Assembly: GCA_021292105.1 (NCBI GenBank)
Contig: CM037869.1
Location: 29,031,536 to 29,095,535, forward strand
Length of the DNA: 64,000 nt
Direction: 5' to 3'
Source: Anadara kagoshimensis
Taxonomy: Eukaryota; Mollusca; Bivalvia; Arcoida; Arcidae
This document shows, piece by piece, positions 10,845-21,740 of the stretch (position 1 is its first letter; each line of letters opens with the position of its first letter). The translations under genes and the position numbers were made by a program. The notes below the pieces were generated by a model. That model did no database searches and was not told the DNA's origin. It saw only the letters and a program-made list of their open reading frames with translations.

Positions 10845-11033
10845 AGATTCCGACAAACATATGGGCTTGATGGAACAGCCTTGCTCCAAATAAGGATAGT
10901 TTCATCGAAATCTGTCCTGTAATTTCAGTGGAGATGTCCAAAATAGGTATTAACGACGCACACATGCAGGCACGCACATACACACGGCTCGCTATGCCAT
11001 AAGCTCACATGACCTTTCGGTCATGTGAGCTAA
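10845..11033 (+). mobile_element. Helentron-like element, 3' end only
   Basis: Corresponds to the unique 3' module of the element at 4974-6092 ('cgacgcacacatgcaggcacgcac'). It ends in the cleanest hairpin of the family, AGCTCACATGACC-tttc-GGTCATGTGAGCT (11002-11031), then CTAA. The 5' end and the array are absent. Confidence 0.65.
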
Positions 11034-11917
11034 TAAACAGAGGATCTTAGATGAGCGAGGGTTTAATATGAAATTTAATATGCCACGCAGGCATGGGGTA
11101 ATGCTAATTTGTAATTGTAATGCCCTGTAATGCATTACATTTTCTCAAAGTAATGCATGTAATGTGTAATGCCCTAATTTTTGCATTACATGTAATTGTA
11201 ATGTAATGCATTACATAGACAAAAATGCATGTAATTTAAGCATTACATGGCATTACATAGCATTACTTCTCTGTATTAAATGTTAGATATTATTACCATT
11301 ACAATTCAGGGCCAATAAGTACCTACATGCTATTTTATTCCCTAATATAAAATATGAAAATCGATGTCTAGAAAAATTGTAACTGTGAACTGTTGTCAAA
11401 CTAATAATTTATTTCATTCAACCTTAATACTAAAACTATATAAAATGCTAAAAACTTAGTATACTTCAGATCATTTTGAATTTCCAACAAATGTAAAGGA
11501 TAAAAATACATTTTAAAGCAAAATGCAAATGCTGTTTTTAGTACTATCGGGAAGTCTAAAGATCACATTAAAATTTGCAACATAAGTTTCAGTAACTACA
11601 ATAATTTGTAATTTTGCTTTAACTGATAACCTGTGATGAAAACAATTTTATTTTTACAAGAAATTGTTTTTTTTTTTGTTTTTTTTTGTAATCCTTTTTA
11701 TATGCTATTAAGGTAACCTATCTTAAAGGTATGGTTTATAACTTACACCTGACAATACCACTAATTAGTTTGTATACCTATCAACTCCTTTTACTGTTTT
11801 GATTTAATGGTAATTAAGAAACGTTCAGTGAATAAAATAAATAAAAAATAAAAAACATATAATATGAAAAAATTCCTTACAGCATCTCTGTTTTTTTTTT
11901 TTTGTCTTAATTTTTAG

Positions 11918-12109
11918 AGTAAAAACAGAAATGTATATTTGGATAATAAAAAACCTGACATAGATGAACAATCAACTTTGACAAATTTTGTAAAACATAC
12001 TGGTAAACAGCAGAAATATCAGTTGAATGACCCAAAGCAAAAAGAATCTATACATGCACTTATTGACTATATATACTCCTGTTTTCAACAGTTGAAAATC
12101 AAAACATAA
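11918..12109 (+). pseudogene. hAT transposase N-terminal fragment
   Basis: After a strong acceptor (poly-T then tttttag, 11911-11917) an open frame reads QSTLTNFVKHTGK, then NDPKQKESIHALIDYI and stops at 12107. The pattern 'LT-F', 'KQKEI--ALI-YI' is typical of the region behind the BED finger in hAT transposases. Downstream, in another frame, NFIEKEPKI resembles the next conserved block ('F--F---L-P'). The frame therefore breaks within the protein. The catalytic DDE core and the dimerisation domain are absent. Confidence 0.65.
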
Positions 12110-12237
12110 GAACTTTATAGAAAAAGAACCCAAAATTTTAATTTCAAATTCTGAATCCGAAACATATCGTATTTATATGTTTGAATTCTTTATGAAATGT
12201 AATGTGTAATATAATGCATTACTTTGGTAAAGTAATT

Positions 12238-12886
12238 CAGGGGTTGAAAATTCTTCAAGCCCGACGCCCGGGACTAGAAATTTGGCAAGCAGGACTTGGC
12301 AAAAAATCTACTGAAAAGCCCATTGAGCTTAAATACTCAGAAGACCAATAAATTTTATTTCCGACTGTCTTCAAAAAATCTTTAAAAACCATCTGTAGTC
12401 ACGTTGCCCTGTTGTTGTTTTCATTTATTCTTGATCATTACAGTGCTTGTAAGAAATGTTAGTCATTAGGTAGGCAGTACAAGAGTTCAATTGATAAAAA
12501 AAAATCTAGATAGTTTTAGCGCTTGTAATCGCTTCAAATATTCATGTCTGATTATGTCGCTGTTGAATTTTAATTTCACATCTAACAAGCAGACTGCATC
12601 GGGCTCCTGTGGTCAAAAAAAGGAAAGTCACAAGACAATAAAGACACTAAATATGATAAGGGCAAGCGTGCCCGATTGTTTCAACAGCCATGGATTGACA
12701 AATTTCCATGGATCATTTATGATGAGGATAAAACCTCTAACTGCCGATAGAAATGATGCATATTGATTTGTGTCTTTCTTGATTTTGCCTTAAACTCTGG
12801 ACTTGATAAAAAGATTTGGGGGCTTTTGATTTTCTGTATAAAAAAGTCCTGGGCTTTAACTCATCTGAAAAAATTTTCAACCCCTG
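12238..12886 (+). mobile_element. Second hAT-like element nested in the first
   Basis: The ends are CAGGGGTTGAAAATT (12238-12252) and its inverse AATTTTCAACCCCTG (12872-12886). A 6-bp direct repeat GTAATT flanks it (12232-12237 and 12887-12892). A full 8-bp duplication is not preserved. It contains a transposase zinc-finger remnant (12600-12750), so it derives from a protein-coding parent of a different hAT group. Confidence 0.75.
12600..12750 (+). pseudogene. TTF/BED-type zinc-finger remnant of a hAT transposase
   Basis: The frame ending at the TAG at 12748 encodes a Lys-rich leader, then KRARLFQQPWIDKFPWIIYD. This is the 'KR-R-FQ--W---FPW--YD' signature that opens the TTF-type finger of ZNF862/KIAA-like hAT proteins. 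Two stops (12748, 12754) interrupt the Cys-x-x-Cys region that should follow. No catalytic domain remains. Confidence 0.6.
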
Positions 12887-13950
12887 GTAATTGTAATGTA
12901 ATGCATTACTTTCCAAAATACATGTAATTGTAATTGTAATATAATGCTACTTTTGTCAAAGTAATTGTAATGTAATGCATTACATTGCAATGTAATTCGC
13001 CCCATGCCTGATGCCACGAGCCTTATTTCATATTAAACTCGCACGAGTCTAAGATTCTATATATCATATAACTCAAAATACCGAGATACAATGACATGTA
13101 CATATTATTTGATGCCATATACAGCTGATTTCTATCTATGTCAGACAAATCACCTCCAAATTAAATGCGCAAGTAAGAATATAGTAAGAATATAGTTTTA
13201 TTTTGTTGTAGTAAAAGTAAATTAATCACCTAAAAATAAAGAAAATCAGTATGTAAGTTTAAATTATGTTATATTTTTTTCGAATCCATCAAAATTCGCA
13301 GTGTATGAACGGAACTGTACGCAAAAAGGTAGCTACTGTTCGGCGAAGCGAGAGACAATGAGGTCAACAAGTAAATTGTTTCTTATTTTCTTGTTGCGTA
13401 AATAGCAACTCGAAATCAAATACGGTAAGTAAGCAGTTGTTTTGTATCTTCTTCTTGGGCGTTTTTTTGTATGTTTTAGAATCTCAAAATAAATTAAATA
13501 TTCCATTAAGAACAGTCATGAACACATATTTGAGCAATGCTGGGCCTACATTAAATGTAGATTTATGCTCATTTAATAAAAAATATCCGGGAATTTTAAA
13601 ACACATGATGAAAACACCTTTTTTAATCAGTCTATATAGTTACAAAATCTACTTTGGCATAGAAACATTCAAAATATAGATTCAAACGACATGACTGACA
13701 AGGTGTTACTGTACCGGTAGTTAGTTTTTTGTCTGTACCGGTAGTGAATTTTTAGTTAAAGAAACACTGTACCGGTAGTTTTTTTTGTGATACTTTAACT
13801 TTAGCCTCTCTGGGATACTGGAGAAATTTCTCTTTTTCCAGTCAGAGATTTTTAGTACTTTTATGCTTATTAAGCTACCATATGATTCTCTCTAATTAGT
13901 TGTAAAAGTATTATGGTAATACAGCCACCATTTCCTTTTAAACATAACCC

Positions 13951-14260
13951 TTGCTTAGTTGGTAGAGTGCTCGCTCCGTAAGTGGAAGGTCGTTGCTTCC
14001 AACCCTGACCAGGTATGACCCAAAACTTGGAAGTTTTTTCGCCAAGCACTTGGCATTACGAAATGAAAGTCAGGTTTCTTTCGGGTGGGAACTTAAAATA
14101 AACAAAGTCTCATGTCATGGTAGGCTTGGCACGATAAAGAACCCTGCTGTAAATTGCCATCAGTGCTATGCACAGACAAAATTTAAGCATCTTCACCTAT
14201 AGCTGGCAATGTCTTGATATAAGTAAAATATTCTTGACTGGGACATAGAACACATTTACT
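13951..14260 (+). repeat. tRNA-derived SINE, main family
   Basis: The head has the A box TTAGTTGGTAGAGTGCTCGC (13955-13974) and a mutated B box (CTTCCAACCC, expected GGTTCGAACCC). The body and 3' end follow the family consensus and finish 'tgactgggacatagaacac'. About 310 bp. Confidence 0.75.
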
Positions 14261-14489
14261 CAACTCAACTCCTGTGAAACTTGTGATATTGCTTTGGCCA
14301 AAAAGGATTGTTGTAAAAAAAAATACTTTCAGTTACAAAGATGGTTTCTTACCATTGTTGTTACTGCAAATAGTCTTCATACATTTTTTTATTTTTAACG
14401 ACATTGAGCTTGAACTTAAGTTTAAAACTACTCGCACCTTAAAAGTCACCCTGAGTGTGCGCTAGTACAATGAAGACCATAAACTTAAC

Positions 14490-15580
14490 TTCATGTTATC
14501 TGCGCCAGAAGGCGCATAAGGCCTCAACGCTATCCTTCCATTTTTGTCTGTCCTTCATTGCTGCTATAGCTGTGTTCCATCTACTCCATCCAGCAGCGTT
14601 TCTTTCCTTTTTCATTGTTCTCCTCCATGTGGACTTAGGTCTTCCCTTTTTTCCCTCTGGCTGCCACCCTAGTGTTGTTTTTCAGTCATTTGGTCCCTCT
14701 TTCCTTAGTATGTGTCAGAATCAGTTCCACTTTCTTCTCCTGATCTCATAGCTTATGTTGTTAAATCTAAATGTTTTCAAAATTTTTTTCATTAGGTATT
14801 TTCTGTTGCCATCTTATTCATAGTATCCCTCTGAGGCAATATGTTTGGAAGCCGTTTGTAAGAGGTGTTCATCTTTCTTCGTTCTTTTCCACATTTTACT
14901 TTCAGAAAACAATACTGGTCCTACTAAGGTCTTAAATAGGTGCATCTTTGTATTTTTTTCAATATTTTTGGTGTTCCAAATCCTTCTTAGTCTATTTCTT
15001 TGAATTTAATTTAAGCCCTATCCTTGATGCCTCTTCAGTCATTTTCCTAATCTTATCATTCAGGTCTTAGAATTTGGAGGATAAAAGTGCTATGTCATCC
15101 GCAAACTCGAGACCTAACAATAATATTGTAAAGTCCCATCTTATTTCTCTTCTCACTCCATTTGTCGTTTTCTTTATTATCCAATCTATAACTAGTAGAA
15201 AGAAACCCTGACATTACACATCCCTGTTTTACACCAATTTTTATAGCGAACCACTCTGATGTTTTATTTTCTAATCAATGAATGCACATTCGAATCCTCA
15301 TACATCCCTCTTATAGCATTAGTGATTTTGGTTGGAATTCCATAGCTCTTCGTTATCTGTCAAAGGCTCTTCCTGTGCACGGAGTGGAATGCCTTTTCAA
15401 AGTCCACAAAGTATATGTATATTGGAGTTCTGAATTCATTTGCTTGTCCCAGTATTTTTCTCAGGATACTCTGTTGTTACTCTCCCTGGTCTAAATTCTG
15501 CTTGTTCCTTCCTGAGTCTCTTGTCCACTCCTGTCTTAATCCTTGCAGTAGCCATACAGCTAAATACCTTGATAATGACT
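14490..15580 (-). pseudogene. LINE reverse-transcriptase relic (RTE/CR1-like ORF, 3' half)
   Basis: The minus strand, with several frameshifts and stops, gives RT blocks in order: KEQAEFRPGR (15495-15530), VDFEKAFHSVH (15385-15417), YGIPTKITNAIRGMYED, TSEWFAIKIGVKQGCV (about 15205-15260), LEFADDIALLSSK (15070-15110, with intact FADD), and a C-terminal KDRQKWKDSVEAL (about 14520-14560). These match the widespread invertebrate LINE whose RT reads 'VKQGC-MSGFLFLL-IDW' and 'LDFADDIALLS'. The endonuclease half and the 3' tail are not seen. Confidence 0.75.
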
Positions 15581-15599
15581 GATAGTAAACACACTCGCA

Positions 15600-16590
15600 A
15601 ATCTCACACACATAGATGAATCCTCAGAGGGAAATAATCTTGTTCTCGTTGCGAATAGTAGCTTACGTTTAATAATATTTCTATAATTATTATAGCTATC
15701 ACCCCCTCAGTACTTGCAATATGGAAATTTGTGTAATAAATTGCCAAAAACATACTACAGTATACAATCTATATTTTAATGCAATTGCAAAATATACTAT
15801 ACTTAAGGGGCTATTGGTCTTTAATATTGTCCATAGCATATTTTGTTTCAATAGAAAAGCATGATTTATAATTGATGATTACAAATATTTCTAGTATCAA
15901 ACTGAAAAGTCCATCTAACTCGCATGGATGACGTGGAAAAGAAAAGTAGTTATCGGTACAGAAAGAATACAAATGTTGAAAACTACTGGTACAGTTCTAA
16001 CTTTCAACGACGGAAGGAAAACTTGATTTTTCAGTGTAAATACGTGTTTTGTAACATTCTGTACATGGTTTAAGGAATCTAAGAATATTTTTCTACATAT
16101 AGGTACTGATAATGGAACATACAATGTGAAATAATACGTATTTTACATCATTTAACTTGAAGTGAGAAGCCCACGGCTCAGCGTTTGTTGATGTTCACCA
16201 TCATATTTATTATATAAGTTGACACTTTTCTGAGAGCATATGGCTACCACTAAAGCTTTATATAGTGAAGATGGATTAAATAGAAGGGGTAAACTAAATC
16301 CATTAAAAGTGAGCTAGAAAAGATAGATAATCAACAACCTCGTGTCTCCCGATACACCTTCTTCTCGCTTCAACGTACAGTAGCTACCTATTTGCCTACA
16401 GTTCCGTTCATACTGTGAAATTATTTTTTAAAGAATTGGAAAGCCTTCAAAAGTCTAAAAATAGATAACAGACTGACACAGTTTTCATATGACATCATTA
16501 GGTGCAACCCGTAAATGATGTCACTGGTGTGTTCCACATATCATTACATCATAGAATGTAGCAATCCCTTTGGGAATTTTTTCTTAGACT
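15600..16590. other. Stretch with no recognised gene
   Basis: AT-rich DNA between the LINE relic and a short tandem array. No frame with conserved motifs and no repeat family recognised apart from scattered A/T runs. Confidence 0.45.
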
Positions 16591-16597
16591 AAACAAA

Positions 16598-16800
16598 TTC
16601 CTTCTCCATTGTTCTTTTACGGTATCCCCAACATCAAATGCAGTCATTCGGACGTAATGTCATTCCTTCTCCATTGTTCTTTTACGGTATCCCCAACATC
16701 AAATGCAGTCATTCGGACGTACCGGTAATGTCATTCCTTCTCCATTGTTCTTTTACGGTATCCCCAACATCAAATGCAGTCATTCGGACGTAATGTCATT
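16598..16800. repeat. Three tandem copies of a 65-71 bp unit
   Basis: The unit begins TTCCTTCTCCATTGTTCTTT at 16598, 16663 and 16734 and ends 'cagtcattcggacgtaatgtca'. The middle copy carries a 6-bp insertion (accggt). The copies are otherwise almost identical, implying recent duplication. Confidence 0.85.
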
Positions 16801-17250
16801 CTCCTTTCCCATAGTAATGCTGATCCATTTCTTTTATTAATTTCTTACTACTATGTTGAATACTGCATGGTATCCACTAGACTGAACATTACCACAAATT
16901 ATACCTTACAGGTGTTGGTATCCTTTTTTTATTATTAGTATGCATTTTGATAAAATCTTTGAATCTGAAAAACTAAACATTTAATTTCTTTATTACATAC
17001 AGTTTATGGAATTCAAGAAATGTAGTTCTATAACTAGAGTATTTTTCGTTTTGTTTTCCATGTGTAAGAAAAATAAGTATGATCAAAAGTGATTACACTG
17101 TAGTAGAATATTTAATGTACATTAAACAAATACATTTAATTTCTTTACTTAGAAAAAAATTCTCTATTCACAGTGCACATTAAAAAAAATTTAAACAATT
17201 AAAGGAAGTATACATGCACTTTTGAAGAGCCAAAAATTTCTTGCATTAAA

Positions 17251-18620
17251 AACAAGAGGCCCATGGGCCTTAACGCTCACCTGTGACCTTGACCTTTGAA
17301 CCCATGAGCTTCATTCAAATATTAAAATGATAATTAGGCCAATATTCTAATATACATCCCTATACAAAAAGTTTATAGTTTTTTTTTTAGATAAATTATC
17401 ATTTCAGTACTTGTTTGTATCTGTGATCTTGACATTTGAACCCATGCCCTTCATTCATATATCAAAATGACCATTGTGCCAGTACCAACAATATTCTAAT
17501 ATACATGCCTATACAAAAAGTTAATAGTTTTCAAGATAATTAACCATTTAGGTATTCATTAGCATCTGTGACCTTGACCTTTGAACCCATGACCTTCATT
17601 CATATATCAAAATGATCATTAAGATAATACCTCAATATTCTAATATACATGCCTATACAAAAAGCTTATAGTTATTATTTCAGAACTTGCTCACATCTGT
17701 GACCTTGACCTTTGAACCCATAACCTTCATTCATATATCAAAATGGTTGTTAGGCTAATACCTACAATATTCCAATATACATTTATATACAAAAAGTTAA
17801 CAGTTTTTAAGATAATTAACCATTCAGGTATTCATTCACATCTGTGACCTTGACCTTTGAACTCATGACCTTTATTCTTATATCAAAATGGCCATTGGGC
17901 CATTACCTACAATATTTTAATATACATGCCTATACAAAAAGTTCATAGTTTTGCAGATAATTAACTATTTTGGTAAACTTGTACATCTGTGACCTTGACC
18001 TTTGAACCAATGACCTTAATCGATATATCAAAATGATTGTCATGTCAATACCTACCATTAACCAAAAATCCTATGTCATTATCACCAGAAATGTTTAAAA
18101 AATAGCATTTTTTATCAAAGGTAAAAAACTGGGTCATGACCTTGACCTTGACATCAATCAGAAGAAAATCGCAAGACAAGATCAACAGTGAAAACTCCAT
18201 ACAATTATCTTCAGCCATTATGAAGTTATAACAATGTCTCATTTTAAAAATTACATATTTTACGCAAAAAACGTGTAACCTATTTTTCGTCCAATTTACA
18301 TGAAAAACAAAATTTTAATGTATCTAGGTATCCTGAATCCATAAATCTAATCAAAATTTGCCTGCACCTTTTGATTTCAGAGAAGAAGATTTTTTTGTCT
18401 TTTGGCTATTTATAGTAACGGCAGCCATATTGTTGGGCATGGTCAAACCCCAACACAATTTTGAAAGCCTGTTACCCAGGCATAATAATCACCAAGTTTC
18501 ATCAAATTTGGCTCAGTAGTTTTGGAGGAGAAGATTAAAATGTAAAGTTTACGCACAACGCACGACGGACGATGATAGATAGCAATAGCTCATTTGAGCC
18601 TTTTGGCTCAGGTGAGCTAA
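17251..18620 (+). mobile_element. Helentron-like element with tandem array, copy 2
   Basis: It has the same 5' end AACAAGAGGCCCATGGGCCT. The array of about seven units is more diverged than in copies 1 and 3 ('cattcatatatcaaaatga' variant). The 3' module has 'gaagaagattttttt' and 'cgcacaacgcacgacgg', a terminal stem-loop (AGCTCATTTGAGCC / GGCTCAGGTGAGCT, 18587-18619) and CTAA. Its different hairpin sequence and unit variant mark a separate subfamily. Confidence 0.65.
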
Positions 18621-18649
18621 CAATGATTTATGAAGAAAAATATATGGTA

Positions 18650-18790
18650 CAGCCAAACATGTCTATAACAAACACCCAAGGGAACTAATAAAAATGACCT
18701 TAATGGAGAGGTGATCCTTATATACAAGTTCAAATATCATGAATAAAGATAAATGGAGATAAAATTTGGTCTCGATATGGGATGTGTAAT
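18650..18790. repeat. Interspersed repeat, copy 1 ('ctataaaggtcaccc' family)
   Basis: 'cacccaagggaac' and 'ggtgatccttatatacaagttcaaatatcatgaata' match repeats at 26797-26960 and, inverted or diverged, 25540-25710. This is a non-coding TIR-like element family. Confidence 0.5.
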
Positions 18791-18875
18791 TGTGTATTAA
18801 TTTTGTAAAGCCAATTTTTGTAGACTGCCCAAATTTCTCCATATTTTGACTTAAACTATTGGCCTTTTTCAGGTA

Positions 18876-19130
18876 CAGGCCCCAGTTTCACAATCATTCC
18901 TTAGCTAAGATTTTCCTTAACTTAAATTTAGCAAATTTTTGTAATCTCTTTTTGAAACTACTAATGAATATTTTTGTCAAACCTAAATGCAAATGTTTTA
19001 ATCAAGAAGTGATCTTAAAAATGACACCTTAAATTCCTCAATATCTTTAAAATTAACAAAATTATAAAAATTTGCAAGATTTAAGTTAAGGAAAATCTTA
19101 GCTAAGGAATGATTGTGAAACCGGGGCCTG
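18876..19130. repeat. TIR MITE, 255 bp
   Basis: The left end reads CAGGCCCCAGTTTCACAATC, continuing 'attccttagctaagattttccttaacttaaat'. The right end is its near-perfect inverse ending GGGGCCTG at 19130. Each TIR is about 53 bp. The loop is AT-rich and non-coding. GGCCCCAGTTTCA recalls the ends of the foldback at 4170, so the two may belong to one superfamily. Confidence 0.8.
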
Positions 19131-19389
19131 AACTTGAAAATAACAGTACTTGAAAAGTATGTGTCATAAATGCATAATTTTCTCACAAATCCTAATAGAA
19201 TCATAAGTATTGCTAAATCCATTAACATTTTCCACCAGTGTTACATGTTTTGGAAATTAATTTCAAATAATACTTATAAATCTTCTGTTAATCATGGTTT
19301 AATAACTGATTAAATTTAATCAGTCACTTTAATTGTTTTGTACAACTTGATCCTGAAGCTTACATCCTAAACTCAAATAACAAACAAAA

Positions 19390-19938
19390 AACAAGAGATC
19401 CAAAAGGACCTGTACTGCTGAACTAGCGGATGAACTGAAACATTGTTTTGAAATAAGTTGGTCCACTTTGAGAGATGTTTTGAAATTCCTGTATTCTGGA
19501 TACATTCACACTTGCTTTTACTAATTGTCCAGCTGTTTCAAAGATGAAGATTTTCAAAGAATTGGCTATATTTAGCTCCTGCTTTACATATTGTGCTAAT
19601 AACATGCCAAAAGTTATGGAAAAACCTGTAACCTGTTAAATATATTAAATAGCCACTAAGCCTAAGTTCTACATTCACTATGCAAAATTTGAACCAAATT
19701 GATCAACAAATAAATATGTAATGGTCATTTTTTCTATTTATAGTAACAGCTGCTATTTTGGATTTTAGATCTGGCCAAAAATCACAAACTTAATCTACCC
19801 CACCTAGGGACCTTCACAACAAAATTTGGTTTCATTTGGTCGAGACTGGTTTTAGAGAATAATATTAAAGTTTACGCACACACGTATGAACGTTTCACCA
19901 TGCCATTAGCTCAGCTGGCTTTAGCCAGTTGAGCTGAA
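19390..19938 (+). mobile_element. Short Helentron-like element without array
   Basis: Begins AACAAGAGATCCAAAAGGACC and ends with the hairpin TAGCTCAGCTGGC-ttta-GCCAGTTGAGCTGA (about 19908-19936). The layout equals the array-bearing elements, but the body is only 550 bp and lacks the 145-bp units. It lies in the helicase intron just 60 bp below exon 20151-20295's downstream side. Confidence 0.5.
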
Positions 19939-20150
19939 AATAAATGATAAAAATATCTTGGATTGGCTAGTCTCTCATGAAAAGCAAATGTTGGCCTCAA
20001 GCAAAAATAATAAGTTGATTTAATAAAAATTTTCTATAAACCATGGCAACATCCTTGAAGATTACACAACTTCCTTTTTGCTTTTCAAGAGAAACTTTAT
20101 CAATCTTATAAAAATTGGTAACATTTAATAAGGAAGGAATATTGTTATAC

Positions 20151-20295
20151 CAACCATCTATCTTACGACATTCGTCTATGACGATCGCAGATATTTGACC
20201 GTCAAGTGAATGCAAGATCTCCTGTCCCTTCTCTGCCACAAATAAAGCTTCCGGGTGGTCAAAAATTATTTTGCTTTCATGTACAGCATCATGCA
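20151..20295 (-). CDS. RecQ-like DNA helicase, internal exon with motif II
   Basis: A 145-nt exon bounded by ttttactag (acceptor, 20298-20296) and ttg|gtataa (donor at 20150-20149). It encodes SKIIFDHPEALF and motif II as AIVIDECRKIDGW. The last codon is split (tg|g) and completed by the first base of the exon starting at 10085. This gives DGW-GKEFREAF in one unbroken frame, strong support for this splice. RecQ motif II is normally DEAH or DECH; here the fourth residue is Arg (DECR), another sign of reduced constraint. The intron to the next exon is about 10 kb and full of transposons. Confidence 0.8.
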
Positions 20296-20749
20296 CTAGT
20301 AAAATCAAAATAAGGCCATGAATATTTGCTAACCAGATTTAAGGAAGAAGGGATTCTCCTCACAAAGGGATTCGATCCCAGGCATCACACCTCCCTTCAA
20401 ATTATGTAGTAACCCCAAAAACAACAAAATTTCTCAAATAAATTTTTACCGTAATATTTTGATTGATTACAGGTACTGTGTATGTATCTTAAGTGCATAA
20501 AAGTATAAAAAGGTGCATTCCTCTCCAAATTTGTTCTAATTCATAAAAAGATTTAATCATAAATTAAAAAAAAAAGTTTTGGGTCTACTAGTAAGTATTA
20601 AGGAGATCCTTAAAGCTGGCTATTAAATATTAAATTTTGTTGGTCACTATTTTCTTATTATATGACTGAGTGTTTTTCCTTTACTCTGATTGGTCAATTT
20701 CAGTGGCACATATAGCAATATTGAAGAAAAATGCCTCAAAAAGTTGATA

Positions 20750-21290
20750 AATAGTTGGAGAACCACTTTAATGCTATAAATAGTAACAAAAAGTTACTTT
20801 TGGATAAAAAAATAGAAAACAGACTTTAAGTAAATTATGATGTCATAATTAAATTAAAAGATGTCAACAGATAGCATGCGCTGACGTAATTTACACAATT
20901 TGGCAATTCATAAAAATAAATTGTTGGATGACAAGCAGCGTAAGCGCTTATGTCTGTAGAAATATCAGGATTGGAGGCAAAATGGGCATCAAAGATGCCA
21001 TTAACACAAAGAAATTCACAGTGCAGTTAAACTAACAAGAAAGTATTTCAGAGCTTTTAAAACCGGCTTTACCGACTGCAGCAATGCCAAAGTTGTGATC
21101 ATTTTGCTAAATACACTAAAATCTGATTTTTTAAAATGTCATTTTGAAGCATCATATAATAAAACAATTACTGTCTTTTGATATCAGTGGATATGGGATT
21201 ATACGGCTTCGGTGAATATTACATTGATCAGGTCTGTATAATCCCATAATTATCCACCTAATCAAAAGACAATAACTGTATAATATTCTC
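20750..21290. repeat. MITE-like sequences with a ~128-bp imperfect palindrome
   Basis: 'actgtcttttgat...tgg.ta.gggattata' (21172-21206) is mirrored by 'tataatccca.aattatcca...atcaaaagacaataact' (21236-21275) around a shared loop 'tgaatattacattgatcaggtctg'. The same loop and 'ctataaatagtaacaaaaa' (20775) recur at 26620-26770, so this is an interspersed family. It occupies the intron between two helicase exons. Confidence 0.6.
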
Positions 21291-21428
21291 TTTTTTTACC
21301 ATTATCAGAATTAAGTTTTAATTGTAAAGCAAAGAAAGATACAGAAATTTACAAATCTTAGTTTATAAAAATTTAGCCTTAGTATTTAACAGATTTAAAA
21401 ACTAATTTCTTGAAACTTAGCAATTTAC

Positions 21429-21585
21429 CTTTTATCATTATCATGGCCAGGTATTTTGCAATTCTGGCTTAACTGGACTGCTGGAATTCCAAGACATTTT
21501 AACTTTTCAACCTGTTCTTGCATTATAGCACTGAGTGGAGAAACAACTAGCACTTTTTCAGGTTTCTTCAACTTCCGGAATAAGC
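21429..21585 (-). CDS. RecQ-like DNA helicase, internal exon with motif Ia
   Basis: A 157-nt exon between tttttcag (acceptor) and aaaag|gtaaat (donor). It encodes KKPEKVLVVSPLSAIMQEQ then KLKCLGIPAVQL. VVSPL is motif Ia of RecQ helicases, and the following 'EQVEKL---GI-A--L' spacing is usual. It ends in phase 2, whereas the next recognised exon (20295) needs phase 1. Either a small exon between them is missed or a 1-nt change has occurred. The Walker A exon expected upstream (>21585) was not found. Confidence 0.75.
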
Positions 21586-21740
21586 CTGAAAAATATTTTT
21601 TCAATATCGGTATACATGTATGTAGATTTTGAATTTATATGAAACATGTTATGTATACACACTTTAAAGCGACATTAATTATTGAATATTTTATGTCAAA
21701 AATGGGTGCAAATGGTGAAATTGCTTTTTCATAAGAACTT

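Larger units (their letters stand above)
11088..13010 (+). mobile_element. hAT-superfamily DNA transposon relic, 1.92 kb
   Basis: The ends are CAGGCATGGGG (11088-11098) and its inverse CCCCATGCCTG (13000-13010). They are flanked by the identical 8-bp duplication ATGCCACG (11080-11087 and 13011-13018), diagnostic of hAT transposition. The subterminal regions are rich in the motif GTAATGCATTACAT, a plausible set of transposase-binding repeats. Inside are a transposase fragment (11918-12109) and a second nested hAT element (12238-12886). Too damaged to be autonomous. Confidence 0.85.
11047..13062. mobile_element. Palindromic element split by a hAT insertion
   Basis: Left arm 'atcttaga...gcgag.gtttaatatgaaat' (11043-11077) is inverted on the right as 'atttcatattaaactcg...tctaagat' (13026-13057). 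The two arms are separated only by the hAT element at 11088-13010. The original loop was therefore about 20 bp and contained the hAT target site ATGCCACG. Before the insertion this was a short hairpin MITE of about 100 bp. Confidence 0.7.

Noticed and set aside
14455..14751. 98-codon plus-strand frame rich in hydrophobic residues
   Set aside because: It is antisense to the C-terminal part of a LINE relic, which explains the open frame.
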